Counted from the first letter of the stretch, positions 1-8,103 are shown. The stretch is DNA of 17,838 nt from UBA2336 sp964597075 (GCA_964597075.1 CAZQXC010000045.1:1-17838), one strand, 5' to 3'. The notes: generated from the letters alone by a model not told the origin. Numbers and translations: made by a program.

Positions 1-2411
1 TCCGTAAAGCTTTGTGCGTCAGGCTTGGCATAATTAAGACTATAGGAAGTATTCTGATATGAGTTTATACCCACCGCTAAAACGTAAAGCGAAGAATTCG
101 CGATTACATCACCCGTGTATTCAATGGGTAATATATCCGTTCGCGATTCTATCTTTTGATAATTAATAACCTTCACCTTAAACTCATTCAATTCATTGGC
201 CATCTCCACCGCATAGGTTTTAACGATCTTCTCTCCTTCTCCGCTGGTTTTAACTTCCTTATCACTGATAATGAGCTTATCATTTTGATAAATGTTAACT
301 TCCTTGACACCGCCCCCTCCATCATAAATCTCCACCGTCAAAGGCATAGTGCTGGCCTGGGTTAAAAATCTGCCCTGATCGTAACGGAGTAAATCGGTAG
401 ACTTCATGGTAACGGAAACATCAAAGAATCCAACGGAAGGCCGGTGAAGTTTCCCAAGATCAAAAATGCGTTGCCCGGATTCACGCAACATATCTTCTAC
501 CCGTTTTCCCTGCATAATACTTTTTCCCATCTCCTCCTTTGGCCTGAACAACACTTCAAAATACTGTTCAGCTGTAAAGAAATCAGCCAACTGGTCAATA
601 CCACGGTTCACATGCCAGCCAAAGTATTGCCCTCCGGATGATGAACATGTAAAATATCCCCGCGGAGTATAGCAAACCCATTCATTATCTTCCGTCAAAA
701 ACAACGTAGCAAATGGAATTAAAACCTCCCCCAGTGATTTATACTGCGCCTCTACTTCTTTAACGGCCTTTTGTCCGTTGGCTTTCATAAAAGCAATCAC
801 ATCTTGCCAGGCTTTCTTGGTAGGCTCCTTCGTTAAGGAGTCGATCGGAAGCGAATTGAAATACGTTACCCATTCCGGTGTATCAAAAATATTTCGCATG
901 CTGGGCGCAAAGCCTGTTTCAGAAAGTTTCCATAGAATAATAGACTGATCTTCTCCACCCGAAGCAATATACTGCCCATCAGAACTTACCGCAATTGTAC
1001 GTACCGAACCTGAATGACCGATAAACTCCTTATTGAGATAACCATTCTTATCAAACATTTTTAAGGAGAAATCACTGGCTACTACCACACTTCCATCGCC
1101 CAACACCTGGTAATCCAAAATACGGCCATCTTCAGCCTCCCCGGTTTGCACCACTTTGCCCTTGGGAAGTGTAATTGTGTTAACACCCGTTTGAACAACA
1201 TCTTTTGGTTGATTGCGTGGGGCAGGAAATTGTGTGGGATTTCTGTTAACCGAAAACGAAGCGAAATTAAAACTTGACTTATAGGTAGGTTTACCTGACT
1301 TACTAAACTCACGACTTACAAAAAGTTCATGCCCTTCACCAAACGCCAAACCATAAATAGCACTTCCCTTTCCTTTAATTTTTTTTACGATCAATCCATT
1401 GATCGGATTCCATAGAAAAATCTCGTTATTACTTCCTCCGGCCGAAGCAACCAGGTAATTGCCGGTTAACGAAGGTGAAAAAGCCGCACTGAAGACAGTG
1501 TTATCATGACCTTGAAATTCAGTTAACCGTGCACCGCCCGGAATGGCATAACTTACTCCTTTGCCGGTAACGTCCAACGCGACCATAATTTTTGCATCAT
1601 ATGAAAAAGCGATGGCATTAATCGGGTCTTTGATATTGCTGAACTCCTTCACCACGGATCCGCCTGTATTCCACAAAATAAGTTCATTATCAAAACTACA
1701 ACTGGCCAGATACGAGCCATCAGGTGAATACACCACTTTATTAAGCATACCTTTATGCTTTTTCAAGGGTTTCGGCACAAACTTGCTGGTCCCCTTTTCA
1801 AGGCCTTGTAATCCATAAATTAAAACATCGCGACTTTCTCCTGCTACAGCCAAATCCTGGGTGCGTGGATTGAAACTCAAACTTGTTACCACCGAACCTA
1901 CTTGAATGGTGGCAATTGATTTTAACATAGGTGAGTCATCCATTTTCCAAATGCGCACGGTTCGGTCATCACTTCCGCTCGCCAGGTATAAGCCCGAACC
2001 ACTAAACGACAAACTGTTAATCACGTTGGTATGGCCAATGGCTGTAGCTACCTGAACGCCTTTTTCTAAATCGATAATGATAATGTAGTTATCCCGTTCT
2101 GTACTTACCGGATATCCGGCAACGGCCAATAATTTACCATCGGGTGCGAGGGCCGAAGCATATAACATACCTTCCCATCCATCGCCAATTTGTGATTCAA
2201 ATTTCTTAAACATTTCACCTGTGTTCGCATTCCAAACACGAATGGTTTTGTCTTCCGAAATGGATATGATCCGATTGCCATCGGGTGTGAAAATAAGGTT
2301 GTGAACTTTAGCGGAATGCCCCATCGGATTAATAACAATCCGTGGAGCCTGAGCCATTAAGCCTGCTAAAACAAACAAGCCTGCTAGCGTTAGAAAAAAT
2401 CGGGTAGCCAT
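1..2411 (-). CDS. Secreted WD40-repeat protein with C-terminal caspase-like domain (partial, 3' end beyond window)
   Basis: The frame is open from an ATG at 2411 to the window edge, giving 803 visible residues and no stop. Residues 1-21 form a signal peptide (MATRFFLTLAGLFVLAGLMA, then QAPR), so the protein is exported. WD40-like repeats follow. Clear GH...D...W units lie near residues 30-60 (ending TIRVWN), 125-155 (ending TVRIWK), 215-250 (ending LILWN), 300-340 (ending IFLWN) and 465-495 (ending IILWK), with weaker repeats between them. A linker near residues 565-600 has the W-x-CYTPRGYFTCS...GWHVN pattern often seen in WD40-caspase proteins, followed by a beta-rich Ig-like stretch. From about residue 770, SSLYVLAVGINSY and then LNYAKPDAQSF match the start of a peptidase C14 fold. 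The catalytic His and Cys would lie outside the window, so protease activity cannot be judged. The family is common in Bacteroidota but its role is poorly known. Confidence 0.85.
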   Translation of the reverse strand, partial: MATRFFLTLAGLFVLAGLMAQAPRIVINPMGHSAKVHNLIFTPDGNRIISISEDKTIRVWNANTGEMFKKFESQIGDGWEGMLYASALAPDGKLLAVAGYPVSTERDNYIIIIDLEKGVQVATAIGHTNVINSLSFSGSGLYLASGSDDRTVRIWKMDDSPMLKSIATIQVGSVVTSLSFNPRTQDLAVAGESRDVLIYGLQGLEKGTSKFVPKPLKKHKGMLNKVVYSPDGSYLASCSFDNELILWNTGGSVVKEFSNIKDPINAIAFSYDAKIMVALDVTGKGVSYAIPGGARLTEFQGHDNTVFSAAFSPSLTGNYLVASAGGSNNEIFLWNPINGLIVKKIKGKGSAIYGLAFGEGHELFVSREFSKSGKPTYKSSFNFASFSVNRNPTQFPAPRNQPKDVVQTGVNTITLPKGKVVQTGEAEDGRILDYQVLGDGSVVVASDFSLKMFDKNGYLNKEFIGHSGSVRTIAVSSDGQYIASGGEDQSIILWKLSETGFAPSMRNIFDTPEWVTYFNSLPIDSLTKEPTKKAWQDVIAFMKANGQKAVKEVEAQYKSLGEVLIPFATLFLTEDNEWVCYTPRGYFTCSSSGGQYFGWHVNRGIDQLADFFTAEQYFEVLFRPKEEMGKSIMQGKRVEDMLRESGQRIFDLGKLHRPSVGFFDVSVTMKSTDLLRYDQGRFLTQASTMPLTVEIYDGGGGVKEVNIYQNDKLIISDKEVKTSGEGEKIVKTYAVEMANELNEFKVKVINYQKIESRTDILPIEYTGDVIANSSLYVLAVGINSYQNTSYSLNYAKPDAQSFT

Positions 2412-2841
2412 AACTGTAGTTTTACTGGTATGCTGTAAAAATACCAATTTTTTATGGCGAATAAGAAAGAATTGCAAGAAGGCTAAATGAGCCTAAATAC
2501 GGGTCTTTTTGAAGATTAGGATTATTCCTGGTCTTTTTGACTGAACCTCATGGGCGTGCGACACTTTTGAAGATTTATTTAGTTGAACCGAACTGTAGAA
2601 AAGAATACTGTAAAAAAGTGAAATGGTTGTTGCTGCAAGGTATATCATAACTCCCCTCCGGTTTGTTTGGTATTACAAAGGTGCAAAGGCCTTGTCAGCC
2701 AGGAATTCTAATGTAATGAGTTCAGTCACGGAAGTAGGTTTTGGCATGGTTTTGCAAAGGAAAGCCATTGGAATAAAATCTAAGGAAATTATTACCAGAA
2801 CTTTTACCTTGCGCCCCTTAACTATTGTAAATCAAATCACT
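2412..2841. other. 430-bp intergenic region between the divergent WD40-caspase and subtilase genes
   Basis: No convincing gene is present. The subtilase frame stays open upstream to 2623, but that extension has no family features and precedes a clear signal peptide, so I treat it as non-coding. Visible structures are an inverted repeat TGGTAT-N9-ATACCA (2426-2446) 15 nt before the WD40 start, an 11-bp direct repeat GGTCTTTTTGA at 2502-2512 and 2530-2540, a second repeat TTTTGAAGATT at 2507-2517 and 2565-2575, and a small GGCT/AGCC stem at 2481-2493. No perfect TAnnTTTG box was found on either strand. Promoters for both genes presumably lie here. Confidence 0.6.
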
Positions 2842-4487
2842 ATGCACAAAAAATTATGGATAGCACTCTTCGTACTGTTGAGTATTTCAGGTAAAAACCT
2901 ATACGCTTTTCAGGGTGATGAAACCCTCCAGGATAGCACAAAAGCACCAAAAAACTGGTTTCTGCTCGATCCTGAAACGGATCGTGTACAGGGTGTTAGT
3001 GCCGAGCGCGTATACACTACCTTATTAAAGGATAGACCTTCCCGCACAGTTATCGTGGCCGTGATTGATTCCGGTGTTGACATTTACCATGAAGACCTCA
3101 AGGATGTTATCTGGATAAACAAAGGCGAAATACCTGATAATGGTATTGATGACGATAAAAACGGCTATGTGGATGATGTGTATGGCTGGAATTTTATTGG
3201 TGGAAAAAACGGAAACGTGAATGAAGATACCTACGAACTCACCCGTGAATATGTACGGCTAAAGGCAACGTTCGAAAATGTGGATGAGAAAAAAGTGNNN
3301 NNNNNNNGAGGCAGGCCGAATATGCAAATTATAAAGACATAAAAGAAAAATTTGAAAAGCGCAGCCAGGAAGCCAACCAAATGTACACCCAGTACAATAC
3401 TATTTTCACCAACATTAACTTTGGTAACGATACCCTAAAAAGCATATTAAATATTGAGAAAATCACACAACCCGCTATTGATACCCTTAAACCTTCAGAT
3501 CCCGTAGTGGCTTTTTCTAAAAATGCAGTTTCCATCATCTTCCAAAACTTCGGACCGGATGCCGATGTAGATGAAGTTTTGGAAGGCTTAAAAGAAGCTG
3601 TTGACTACTACCGTGTACAAGCTCTTTTCGGTTACAATACGGAATTTGATTCACGTACTATTGTGGGTGATAATTACAATGATCTTTACGAAACCGGGTA
3701 TGGTAACAATGATGTTAAAGGTCCAGATGCCGAGCATGGTACCCACGTTGCTGGCATTATTGCCGCAGACCGTAAAAATGATATCGGTATAAAAGGCATT
3801 GCCGATAATGTGAAAATCATGGTAATACGTGCTGTGCCCAATGGCGATGAACGCGATAAAGATGTAGCCAATGCCATTCGTTATGCCGTAGATAATGGCG
3901 CAAACATTATTAATATGAGTTTCGGTAAATCGTATTCACCTCAAAAAGAAGCCGTAGATAAGGCGGTGAAATATGCCGAGTCAAAAGGTGTACTGCTGGT
4001 ACATGCGGCCGGAAATGACGGAGATGACATTGATGTAAAGAAAAATTTCCCTTCACGGTATTTCAATGATGGCAAAGAAGCCAAAAGCTGGCTTGAAATA
4101 GGCGCTTCGTCATGGGGTGCCGATGAGAACTTTGTAGCCTCATTTTCCAACTACGGAAAAAAATCAGTGGACTTATTCTCACCGGGTGTTGAAATCTATT
4201 CCACCATTCCGGAAAGCGGCTATAAGAACAACCAAGGTACCAGTATGGCGAGCCCTGCGGCTGCCGGTGTTGCGGCTATTATTATGTCGTATTTCCCTGA
4301 TCTTACCGCCAACCAGGTAAAAGAAATTCTATCGCAATCCACACGCAAATTCGATGGACTGAAAGTGATTACACCTGGTGGCGAGGAAGCTGTTGATTTC
4401 AATAAACTGAGCCGCTCAGGCGGATTGGTGAATGCTTATGAGGCTGTGAAGCTGGCCATGACGTTGAGTAAGTCATTCGAGAAATAA
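2842..4487 (+). CDS. Secreted S8 family subtilisin-like serine protease (interrupted by a 10-N assembly gap)
   Basis: An endopeptidase with the subtilase catalytic triad. The Asp is in VAVIDSGVD (codon 3067-3069, residue 76), the His is in EHGTHVAGI (codon 3735-3737) and the Ser is in GTSMASP (codon 4242-4244). The oxyanion Asn is in VHAAGNDGDD. The ATG at 2842 was chosen because it opens a signal peptide (MHKKLWIALFVLLSISG...LYA). The Ns at 3298-3307 fall inside the gene: 152 codons precede them, and the frame resumes one position off at 3309 (RQAEYANYKD...) for 392 more residues. The sum, about 548 residues, is a single subtilase. At least 218 residues separate Asp and His, against about 30 in subtilisin, and this insert is charged and helical-looking. 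No sorting domain is visible after the protease fold. The gene is divergent from the WD40-caspase gene and convergent with the MBL-rhodanese gene. Confidence 0.9.
3298..3307. other. Assembly gap (10 Ns) inside the subtilase gene
   Basis: Ten unknown bases. The codon before the gap ends at 3297, and the downstream frame needs 3308 to be a third codon position. The true gap must therefore be 2 modulo 3 in length (2, 5, 8, 11...), not 10. The N run is a placeholder, and the apparent frameshift is most simply an artefact. Confidence 0.9.
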
Positions 4488-4509
4488 TATTTGATTACTC
4501 ACTAAAATA

Positions 4510-4540
4510 AAAGCCCGGTTGAAATCAGCCGGACTTTTTT
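4510..4540. terminator. Bidirectional rho-independent terminator between convergent genes
   Basis: The left arm AAAGCCCGGTTG (4510-4521) pairs with the right arm CAGCCGGACTTT (4526-4537) around an AAAT loop, with one C/A mismatch and one G-T wobble. A T run follows on the plus strand (4535-4540). On the minus strand the hairpin is followed by TTTTATTTT. It lies 22 nt after the subtilase stop and just downstream of the MBL-rhodanese stop, so it can end both transcripts. Confidence 0.85.
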
Positions 4541-4559
4541 GTTTCACTTCCATTTTTTA

Positions 4560-5963
4560 CTATGCCGTTACTACTGGATTTCCTTTATTAATCCACTCAC
4601 TCATTCCTCCGCTGTAATTCATAATGTTCTTATACCCATTACGCGCCAGAATGGAATAACCAATGGATGAGCGATCACCAGCCTGACAGAAAATTACAAC
4701 CTGATTATCCTTCTTAATCTTATTCAGATTTTTCTCCAACGTACCGACAAAAACATGATCTGCTCCCTTAATATGTCCCGATTTGTATTCTGCCTCACCG
4801 CGCAAATCAACATATTGTGTGTGATTTGATTGCATGATCTGCTTCAACTCAGGTTCAGAAATTACATTTGCCTTTTCAAGCTTGTTACCCGATTCTTCCC
4901 ACACGCCAACACCATCCACATATCCGTAAATATTATCTAAGCCAATGCGCATCAATTTGCGGGTAAGGTCTTCCAGTTTACTTTCTTCAGCAATTAAGAT
5001 GAAGGGTTCCTCGTAATTTAAAATCCATCCACACCAGGTTGCAAAAGAATTATTCCCCTGGATATTATACGTACCCGGAATGAATCCTTCAGCAAACTCA
5101 TTCTTTAAACGTGTGTCAATAACCCTCACACCTTTATCGAAAGCCATTTTAAATTCTGTCGTGCTCAGTTTCTTTAGCTTTGGTACTTCTGTAAGCAAGG
5201 GTCGATCAACCTTGTTCAGCTTTTTCATCATGGCGAAATACTTGGGAGGTTCAGGCTGATCCTCAAGTAAGTATTTTACAAAACCATTCTCATCTTTTGG
5301 ATATTGGAAAGCCCAGTTGCGGATTTTCTCATACCCAACCGTAGAGCTGGGTACCGCACCTAATGCTTTACCACATGCTGAACCGGCACCATGACCGGGC
5401 CACACTTGAATGTAATCCGGTAAGGCATTAAACCGTTGTACTGATTTGTACATCTCTTTTGCACCCGCTTCTTTTGTGCCCACTACACCGGCAGCTTTCT
5501 CTAATAAGTCAGGCCTTCCCACATCACCCACAAATACAAAGTCGCCTGTAAACAGCATAACCGGCTCAGGACTGGCAGGCGTATCGGTCAGTAAAAAGCT
5601 TATACTTTCCGGTGTATGCCCGGGGGTATGCAACACATCAAACTTTAAATTACCAACCATAAAGGAATCACCATCCTTCATGCCGTTGTGCGGAAATTCG
5701 TATAACCAGCCCTCTCCACCCTCATCGGATAAATAAAGTTGTGCCCCTGTCAGTGCTGCAAGCTCGCGTGATCCGGAAAGAAAATCAGCATGAATATGCG
5801 TTTCTGCAATGTGGGTAATTTTCATTTTATTTTGCGCAGCAATTTCCAGGTAGCTGTCTACATCGCGCTTAGGGTCAATGACCATCGCGACCCCTTCTTT
5901 TTGACAACCAATGAAATAACTGGCTTGTGCCAGACTTTTGTCGTAAACGTGTTGAAAATACAT
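4560..5963 (-). CDS. Persulfide dioxygenase-like MBL-fold protein fused to two rhodanese domains
   Basis: A 467-residue protein without a signal peptide, so probably cytoplasmic. Residues 1-240 are a metallo-beta-lactamase fold of the ETHE1/CstB type. The metal motif is THIHAD with H56, H58 and D60, followed by F61 instead of the usual His. H116 lies in HTPGHT, D141 in FTGDF and H191 in PGHG. The mononuclear iron of ETHE1-type enzymes uses two His and one Asp, probably H56, H116 and D141 here. Rhodanese domain 1 (about 265-360) has no Cys in its expected active loop (ILIAEESK) and is probably structural. Rhodanese domain 2 (about 375-465) has CQAGDRS with Cys426 and looks active. The likely role is oxidation of low-molecular-weight persulfides to sulfite, with sulfur transfer by the second rhodanese. 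It is monocistronic, ends at the terminator at 4510-4540, and fits the sulfur genes upstream. Confidence 0.9.
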   Translation of the reverse strand: MYFQHVYDKSLAQASYFIGCQKEGVAMVIDPKRDVDSYLEIAAQNKMKITHIAETHIHADFLSGSRELAALTGAQLYLSDEGGEGWLYEFPHNGMKDGDSFMVGNLKFDVLHTPGHTPESISFLLTDTPASPEPVMLFTGDFVFVGDVGRPDLLEKAAGVVGTKEAGAKEMYKSVQRFNALPDYIQVWPGHGAGSACGKALGAVPSSTVGYEKIRNWAFQYPKDENGFVKYLLEDQPEPPKYFAMMKKLNKVDRPLLTEVPKLKKLSTTEFKMAFDKGVRVIDTRLKNEFAEGFIPGTYNIQGNNSFATWCGWILNYEEPFILIAEESKLEDLTRKLMRIGLDNIYGYVDGVGVWEESGNKLEKANVISEPELKQIMQSNHTQYVDLRGEAEYKSGHIKGADHVFVGTLEKNLNKIKKDNQVVIFCQAGDRSSIGYSILARNGYKNIMNYSGGMSEWINKGNPVVTA

Positions 5964-5974
5964 ATTGCTATAAG

Positions 5975-5988
5975 TTTGTAGTTACAAA
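5975..5988. promoter_or_regulatory. Perfect 14-bp palindrome TTTGTA-GT-TACAAA upstream of the MBL-rhodanese gene
   Basis: Arms of six bases are separated by GT, and the site sits 11 nt before the ATG at 5963. The arrangement (2-nt spacer) differs from the TGTrA-N6-TyACA operators upstream of the other sulfur genes, so if it is an operator it would bind another regulator. It could also simply be a 5'-UTR palindrome. Confidence 0.35.
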
Positions 5989-6018
5989 TTAAAACCCGGT
6001 GTGCAGATCAGCAAGGAC

Positions 6019-6026
6019 CAAAGGTA
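6019..6026 (-). promoter_or_regulatory. Candidate -7 box (TACCTTTG) for the MBL-rhodanese gene
   Basis: A perfect match to the Bacteroidota -7 consensus TAnnTTTG on the minus strand, 55 nt upstream of the ATG at 5963. No good -33 TTG is visible at the usual distance. The position 21 nt further upstream, where the other sulfur promoters carry a Crp-like operator, has no such site (6048-6063). Confidence 0.45.
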
Positions 6027-6069
6027 CTTTATCCGTCTCATTTTAGAGATATGAAAACCCTGATCAAAA

Positions 6070-6393
6070 TCAGCCTGGCACTGATTCTGCCGAAAATTGC
6101 TCAATTACCCGTTCCAACTGAGTCGCATTAAGCACACCCGATTGACGCCAAAGCACCTCTCCGTTCCTGAAAAGTATAAGGGTTGGAACACCCTGGATAC
6201 GATATGCACTTGCCATCAGAGGGTTTTTATCCACGTCAATTTTAATGATCGAGGCCTTACCATCTATCTTTGCAGAAAGCTGCTGGAGTATGGGTTGCAT
6301 CATTTTACAGGGACCACACCAGGTGGCAAAAAAATCAACTAGAACTGGTTTGTCACCGCCTATCAGTTCATTAAACGTTTTCTTCTTTTCCAT
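6070..6393 (-). CDS. Thioredoxin
   Basis: A 107-residue single-domain thioredoxin, the usual size for the family, with the active site ATWCGPCK (Cys26 and Cys29) and the cis-proline loop GVPTLILF. It reduces protein or low-molecular-weight disulfides in the cytoplasm, and no signal peptide is present. The ATG at 6393 is preferred over an in-frame TTG at 6405. It gives the typical short N-terminus MEKKKTFNEL and sits about 16 nt downstream of the predicted transcription start, whereas the TTG would leave almost no leader. It is transcribed alone from a promoter with a Crp-like operator (6413-6457) that matches those of the TauE and YeeE units. This suggests it supplies reductant, or releases sulfane sulfur as sulfide, under sulfur-compound conditions. 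It lies between the methyltransferase and the MBL-rhodanese gene, on the same strand as both. Confidence 0.93.
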   Translation of the reverse strand: MEKKKTFNELIGGDKPVLVDFFATWCGPCKMMQPILQQLSAKIDGKASIIKIDVDKNPLMASAYRIQGVPTLILFRNGEVLWRQSGVLNATQLERVIEQFSAESVPG

Positions 6394-6412
6394 AACGTGT
6401 TTCAATCTGCTA

Positions 6413-6457
6413 CAAAACTACGATAGAAGAAAAATAGTTTCTGTGATTTTAGTTACA
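6413..6457 (-). promoter_or_regulatory. Thioredoxin promoter: Crp/Fnr-like operator plus -7 box
   Basis: Read on the minus strand, an operator TGTAA-CTAAAA-TCACA (6442-6457) is followed after exactly 21 nt by TAGTTTTG (6413-6420), a perfect TAnnTTTG box. The start codon is 20 nt beyond the box. There is no -33 TTG. The operator centre is 33 nt from the box centre, about -40 from the expected transcription start, which is the position of a class II activator. The YeeE and TauE promoters have identical spacing. Confidence 0.7.
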
Positions 6458-6470
6458 CTGAGGTATAGGA

Positions 6471-7070
6471 TTAGGACTTAACCCCGGCAAAACGAACCAA
6501 GGCGGCTTCTCCCTGATGAAAAAGACCTTCACTTATCCTCAACTTTTCTTCAGTATTTTGAAAAATCTGTAGGTTGTGGAAATCGTTTAACAACAATTCG
6601 GACGAGTAAAGCATAGCTTGATCTTTTGGCCCACCGGAAGCATAGTGCAACTGATCTTTTGAAAAACCTTCGAGTATCAACCTACCCCCAGGTTTCAGTG
6701 ATGCTACACATTTTGCGTGAAAAGCTACACGGATTTTTGGTGCCAGATGAACGTAAATCAAACCAATGGCATCGTAGGTATTTAATGGTAAATGACACAA
6801 CTCAATTTCCTGAACAGTATAATTAATAGAAACTCCCATCTTTTTAGCCCCTTTCAGTGCTTTAATCGATGCCACTAAACTGTAATCAAATGCATCAACT
6901 TGCCATTCTGCTTTAGCGGCAAAGATTGCATTCCTACCCTCGCCTTCTGCAGGAAGCAACAATTTACCAGGAGTTAATTGTAACAATTGTTCTATAAAAA
7001 AATGATTGGGAAGTTCACCATAAACTGTATCATTTTCGGAGTAGCGCTGATTCCAAACTTCTTTTGTCAT
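6471..7070 (-). CDS. Class I SAM-dependent methyltransferase
   Basis: A 199-residue protein with the Rossmann methyltransferase core. The SAM-binding motif I is LLLPAEGEGRN (about residues 37-47), followed by VDAFDYS, where the acidic residue normally contacts the ribose. Then come YDAIGLIYVHL (motif IV region) and LKPGGRLILEGF (post-motif strand). The overall form resembles TehB or thiopurine/thiol methyltransferases, but the substrate cannot be read from the sequence. Its ATG overlaps the stop of the DUF983 gene in an ATGA, so it is translationally coupled as the last gene of the DsrE-SoxB operon. An S-methyltransferase acting on a thiol or sulfide would fit this setting, but that is inference from context only. 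No signal peptide is present, so it is cytoplasmic. Confidence 0.85.
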   Translation of the reverse strand: MTKEVWNQRYSENDTVYGELPNHFFIEQLLQLTPGKLLLPAEGEGRNAIFAAKAEWQVDAFDYSLVASIKALKGAKKMGVSINYTVQEIELCHLPLNTYDAIGLIYVHLAPKIRVAFHAKCVASLKPGGRLILEGFSKDQLHYASGGPKDQAMLYSSELLLNDFHNLQIFQNTEEKLRISEGLFHQGEAALVRFAGVKS

Positions 7071-7465
7071 TCCGATCTCGATTGAATAGTCTTATCATAC
7101 TCCTTCTTATAGGAATAGAAAAAATTGATATAAATCGTTCGAGACAGCCTTAATGTTACCGGTAACAAAATGATTGATGAAGCAATAGTGGTTATTATGT
7201 ATACCTCTGTTGAAGGGTTAAACAGCACCCGCAACGCCACAAATACCGTTGTGAATAGCGCCACCTGCAATGCATAGCTTACATACATGGCCCCGGTAAA
7301 AAAAGAAGGTTCTGGATTATAGTATAAACCACAGGAAGGACATTGATCCGGCATCACTGAAAAATGTTTACTGTAAGCCGGGGCTGAGAATAAATTTCCG
7401 TTATGACAGCGCGGGCAACGATGATAAAGGATGCTATACAATTTGGTTCCTTTAGCTAAAATCAT
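7067..7465 (-). CDS. DUF983 family membrane protein
   Basis: A 132-residue protein with the DUF983 signature: a zinc-ribbon-like pair of Cys motifs, CPRC (Cys17, Cys20) and CPSC (Cys42, Cys45), then GLYYNPEPSFFTGAMYVSY. Two hydrophobic segments follow (about 58-80 and 88-110). The family is widespread in Bacteroidota and Proteobacteria, often near cytochrome oxidase or unrelated genes, and has no established function. The start at 7465 lies 3 nt after the LysE-family stop, and the stop overlaps the methyltransferase start by 4 nt. It is therefore the fifth gene in the DsrE-SoxB operon. Confidence 0.88.
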   Translation of the reverse strand: MILAKGTKLYSILYHRCPRCHNGNLFSAPAYSKHFSVMPDQCPSCGLYYNPEPSFFTGAMYVSYALQVALFTTVFVALRVLFNPSTEVYIITTIASSIILLPVTLRLSRTIYINFFYSYKKEYDKTIQSRSE

Positions 7466-7468
7466 AGA

Positions 7469-8080
7469 TCAAAAAAAGAAATATCGGATAAATCCAATAA
7501 TACCGAGACACAACAACACCAGGCCTGGGATCATCCGTATCAACCGGTTGTCTCTGAACGAAGAAGCAACCCGATGTGCCAAAAAAATGAGCAACGAAAG
7601 TAACGCAAAGGCACCCAGTGAAGTGCCCAGTACATAGCTGTGCAATCGCCAGCCCGTGCTGATATCAATCCAACCCTGGTATTTCAAATAGGCCGTGAGT
7701 GCAATCCAAAAGGGTATAGCTTGTGGATTAAGAATACTCAAAATTATTCCCCTTCGAAAGCCACTCTCCTGAAGTTTAACAGAAATGGCCGATGGCTTTC
7801 GAACAGTCCATAGACTAACAATGCCGATAGTTGTCATGATAATCGCACCCCATAAACTCAGGTTCTGCAACACCAACGGTGATGAGGTAATGAGTTGTTC
7901 AAACTCAACGGCAATCCATGCATAGGGATACTCCACAATGGCTACGGCTAACGCAAACCGAAGGGCAGCTTTAATCCGATGCTCCAGGCCCATTTGCAGA
8001 GCCAGAAGATTTAATGTTCCGGGAGGAATAGATCCCAGAAAACTAAAAATAAATCCAACAATGAATACTTGAATGATCAC
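7469..8080 (-). CDS. LysE family transporter (putative exporter)
   Basis: A 203-residue integral membrane protein with about six hydrophobic segments. It has the LysE/RhtB N-terminal motif GSIPPGTLNLLALQMGL and the mid-protein motif ILNPQAIPFWIALTAYL. Family members export amino acids or other small solutes. The substrate here is unknown, and the sulfur-gene context would allow export of cysteine or a related compound, though nothing in the sequence proves it. Translation appears to start at a GTG (8080). The next in-frame codons upstream run into a TAA within 15 nt, and the only Met codon nearby (MGLEH) would remove the first membrane segment. The gap to the SoxB stop is 23 nt and to the DUF983 start 3 nt, so it is within the operon. 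Confidence 0.85.
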   Translation of the reverse strand: MIIQVFIVGFIFSFLGSIPPGTLNLLALQMGLEHRIKAALRFALAVAIVEYPYAWIAVEFEQLITSSPLVLQNLSLWGAIIMTTIGIVSLWTVRKPSAISVKLQESGFRRGIILSILNPQAIPFWIALTAYLKYQGWIDISTGWRLHSYVLGTSLGAFALLSLLIFLAHRVASSFRDNRLIRMIPGLVLLCLGIIGFIRYFFF

Positions 8081-8103
8081 GGTGCTACGGATTTACAATT
8101 GGA

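Noticed and set aside
2623..2841. Upstream in-frame extension of the subtilase beginning at 2623
   Set aside because: It adds 73 residues with no protease features before a clear signal peptide whose Met is at 2842. A signal peptide inside a longer protein makes no sense, so this is chance open frame.
5446..5736. Open frames on the plus strand across the minus-strand sulfur genes
   Set aside because: They lie antisense to strongly supported proteins and show no domain, signal peptide or family resemblance.
6048..6063. Expected operator position for the MBL-rhodanese promoter, relative to the box at 6019-6026
   Set aside because: The sequence here has neither half-site, so the gene is not assigned to the putative regulon.
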